Source: Paulinella micropora
Taxonomy: Eukaryota > Cercozoa > Imbricatea > Euglyphida
Assembly (NCBI GenBank): GCA_009731375.1
Contig: BJOX01000059.1
Span: 1,157,551-1,180,179 of the forward strand
Length of the DNA stretch: 22,629 nucleotides
Direction of reading: 5' to 3'
Shown here: piece by piece, positions 22,359 through 22,629 of the stretch
Position numbering within the stretch: position 1 is the first letter of the stretch
Layout: each line of letters opens with the position of its first letter
Program-made: the position numbers and the translations under genes
Notes under the pieces: model-generated
Told to the model about the DNA's origin: nothing
What the model saw: only the letters and a program-made list of their open reading frames with translations
Database searches by the model: none

Positions 22359-22425
22359 GTGGCACAAACGTGCCCACCTGGGATCTATAGAGTGCTATCT
22401 ATGGTCAAGGGCAAATTCGAACCAC
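22359..22425. repeat. Degenerate hairpin element 4 (67 nt)
   Basis: It begins GTGGCACAAACGTGCCC and ends ATTCGAACCAC. It keeps GATCTATAG and GGTCAAGG of the loop. Only the outer GTGG/CCAC still pairs well. Confidence 0.6.
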
Positions 22426-22556
22426 CCCGCTAAAAACAGGTGAGAAGAAGAACAGGGGAGGGTGCCACCCACCTACTACCCCGGTGGCCAAACCAGTGCC
22501 ACACTGCTGCACTTGGCTGGTCACTGGTGGCCACCCCCCACCTCTTTTTTTCAGGT

Positions 22557-22623
22557 GTGGCTCGAACGTGCCCGACAGGGATCTATAGAGAGTACTTTCC
22601 AGGTAAGGCCAGATTCGAACCAC
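22557..22623. repeat. Degenerate hairpin element 5 (67 nt)
   Basis: It begins GTGGCTCGAACGTGCCC and ends ATTCGAACCAC. The arms GTGGCTCGAA/TTCGAACCAC pair at 9 of 10. It keeps GGGATCTATAGAG, shared with element 4. It lies at the window edge; further copies may follow. Confidence 0.65.
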
Positions 22624-22629
22624 CCGTTT

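Larger units (their letters stand above)
21856..22629. other. Gene-free right end (774 bases)
   Basis: There is no credible coding region. It holds one AATAAA, the five hairpin elements and C-rich/GC-rich spacers (for example around 22300-22355). Short open frames here repeat with the elements and are not genes. It could be a genome terminus, an origin-like array or a cluster of non-autonomous elements. Confidence 0.6.

Noticed and set aside
22357-22629. tRNA-like T-arm sequence (GGTTCGAAT on the minus strand) in hairpin elements 4 and 5
   Set aside because: No acceptor or T-stem pairing and no anticodon arm could be assembled in either orientation.

Overview
The window looks like a scaffold from a double-jelly-roll dsDNA virus of a eukaryote, either free or integrated in a host genome. 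The evidence is a two-jelly-roll major capsid protein (MCP), a penton-like protein, a RuvC/A22-like resolvase, a ribonucleotide reductase small subunit, a SLATT-type membrane protein, an HMG/YABBY-like DNA-binding protein and a fibre-like protein. The MCP motifs resemble those of polinton-like viruses. The resolvase, reductase and zinc-ribbon protein are also found in nucleocytoviruses and their small relatives. I see no packaging ATPase, DNA polymerase or protease here, so I do not name a family. Genes are GC-rich and intergenic spacers short and AT-rich. The host is probably a protist or alga, but this is inference.

Layout. 1-1954 is a patchwork of fragments separated by nominal 10-N gaps; two of the fragments are extra copies of genes found downstream. 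1961-4108 holds four unrecognised genes, one a multi-span membrane protein. 4148-11260 is a tandemly repeated capsid cassette in this order: TM-anchored protein, basic tail-anchored 110-aa protein, MCP, 42/43-aa membrane miniprotein, HMG/YABBY-like protein. Two long copies are visible, separated by a 970-N gap, and a third is represented by the fragments at the left edge. 11130-16368 alternates strands: resolvase, virion-surface-like protein, penton-like protein, SLATT-like protein, a small helical protein, the reductase subunit and a coiled-coil protein. 16405-19032 is an 875-aa fibre-like protein with two discoidin-like domains, followed by a small zinc-ribbon protein. 19507-21855 is a divergent pair of homologous proteins of unknown function around a palindrome-rich spacer. 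21978-22623 is an array of five hairpin elements that may mark a genome end.

The strongest unusual signals are these. (1) A 56-nt GT-AG intron interrupts the MCP of cassette copy 1 and is absent from copy 2. A 54-nt intron-like insertion shows the reverse pattern in the HMG-like gene. This suggests nuclear expression and recent intron gain or loss. (2) The second MCP copy carries two frame breaks and an in-frame stop while staying closely similar elsewhere. (3) The end array has near-identical 79-nt hairpins with a paired (compensatory) base change. (4) A palindrome with flanking direct repeats sits between the divergent paralogues. Many genes have their own upstream A/T run followed by TCTT, a likely promoter motif.

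All functional calls rest on motif recognition by eye; no searches were run.
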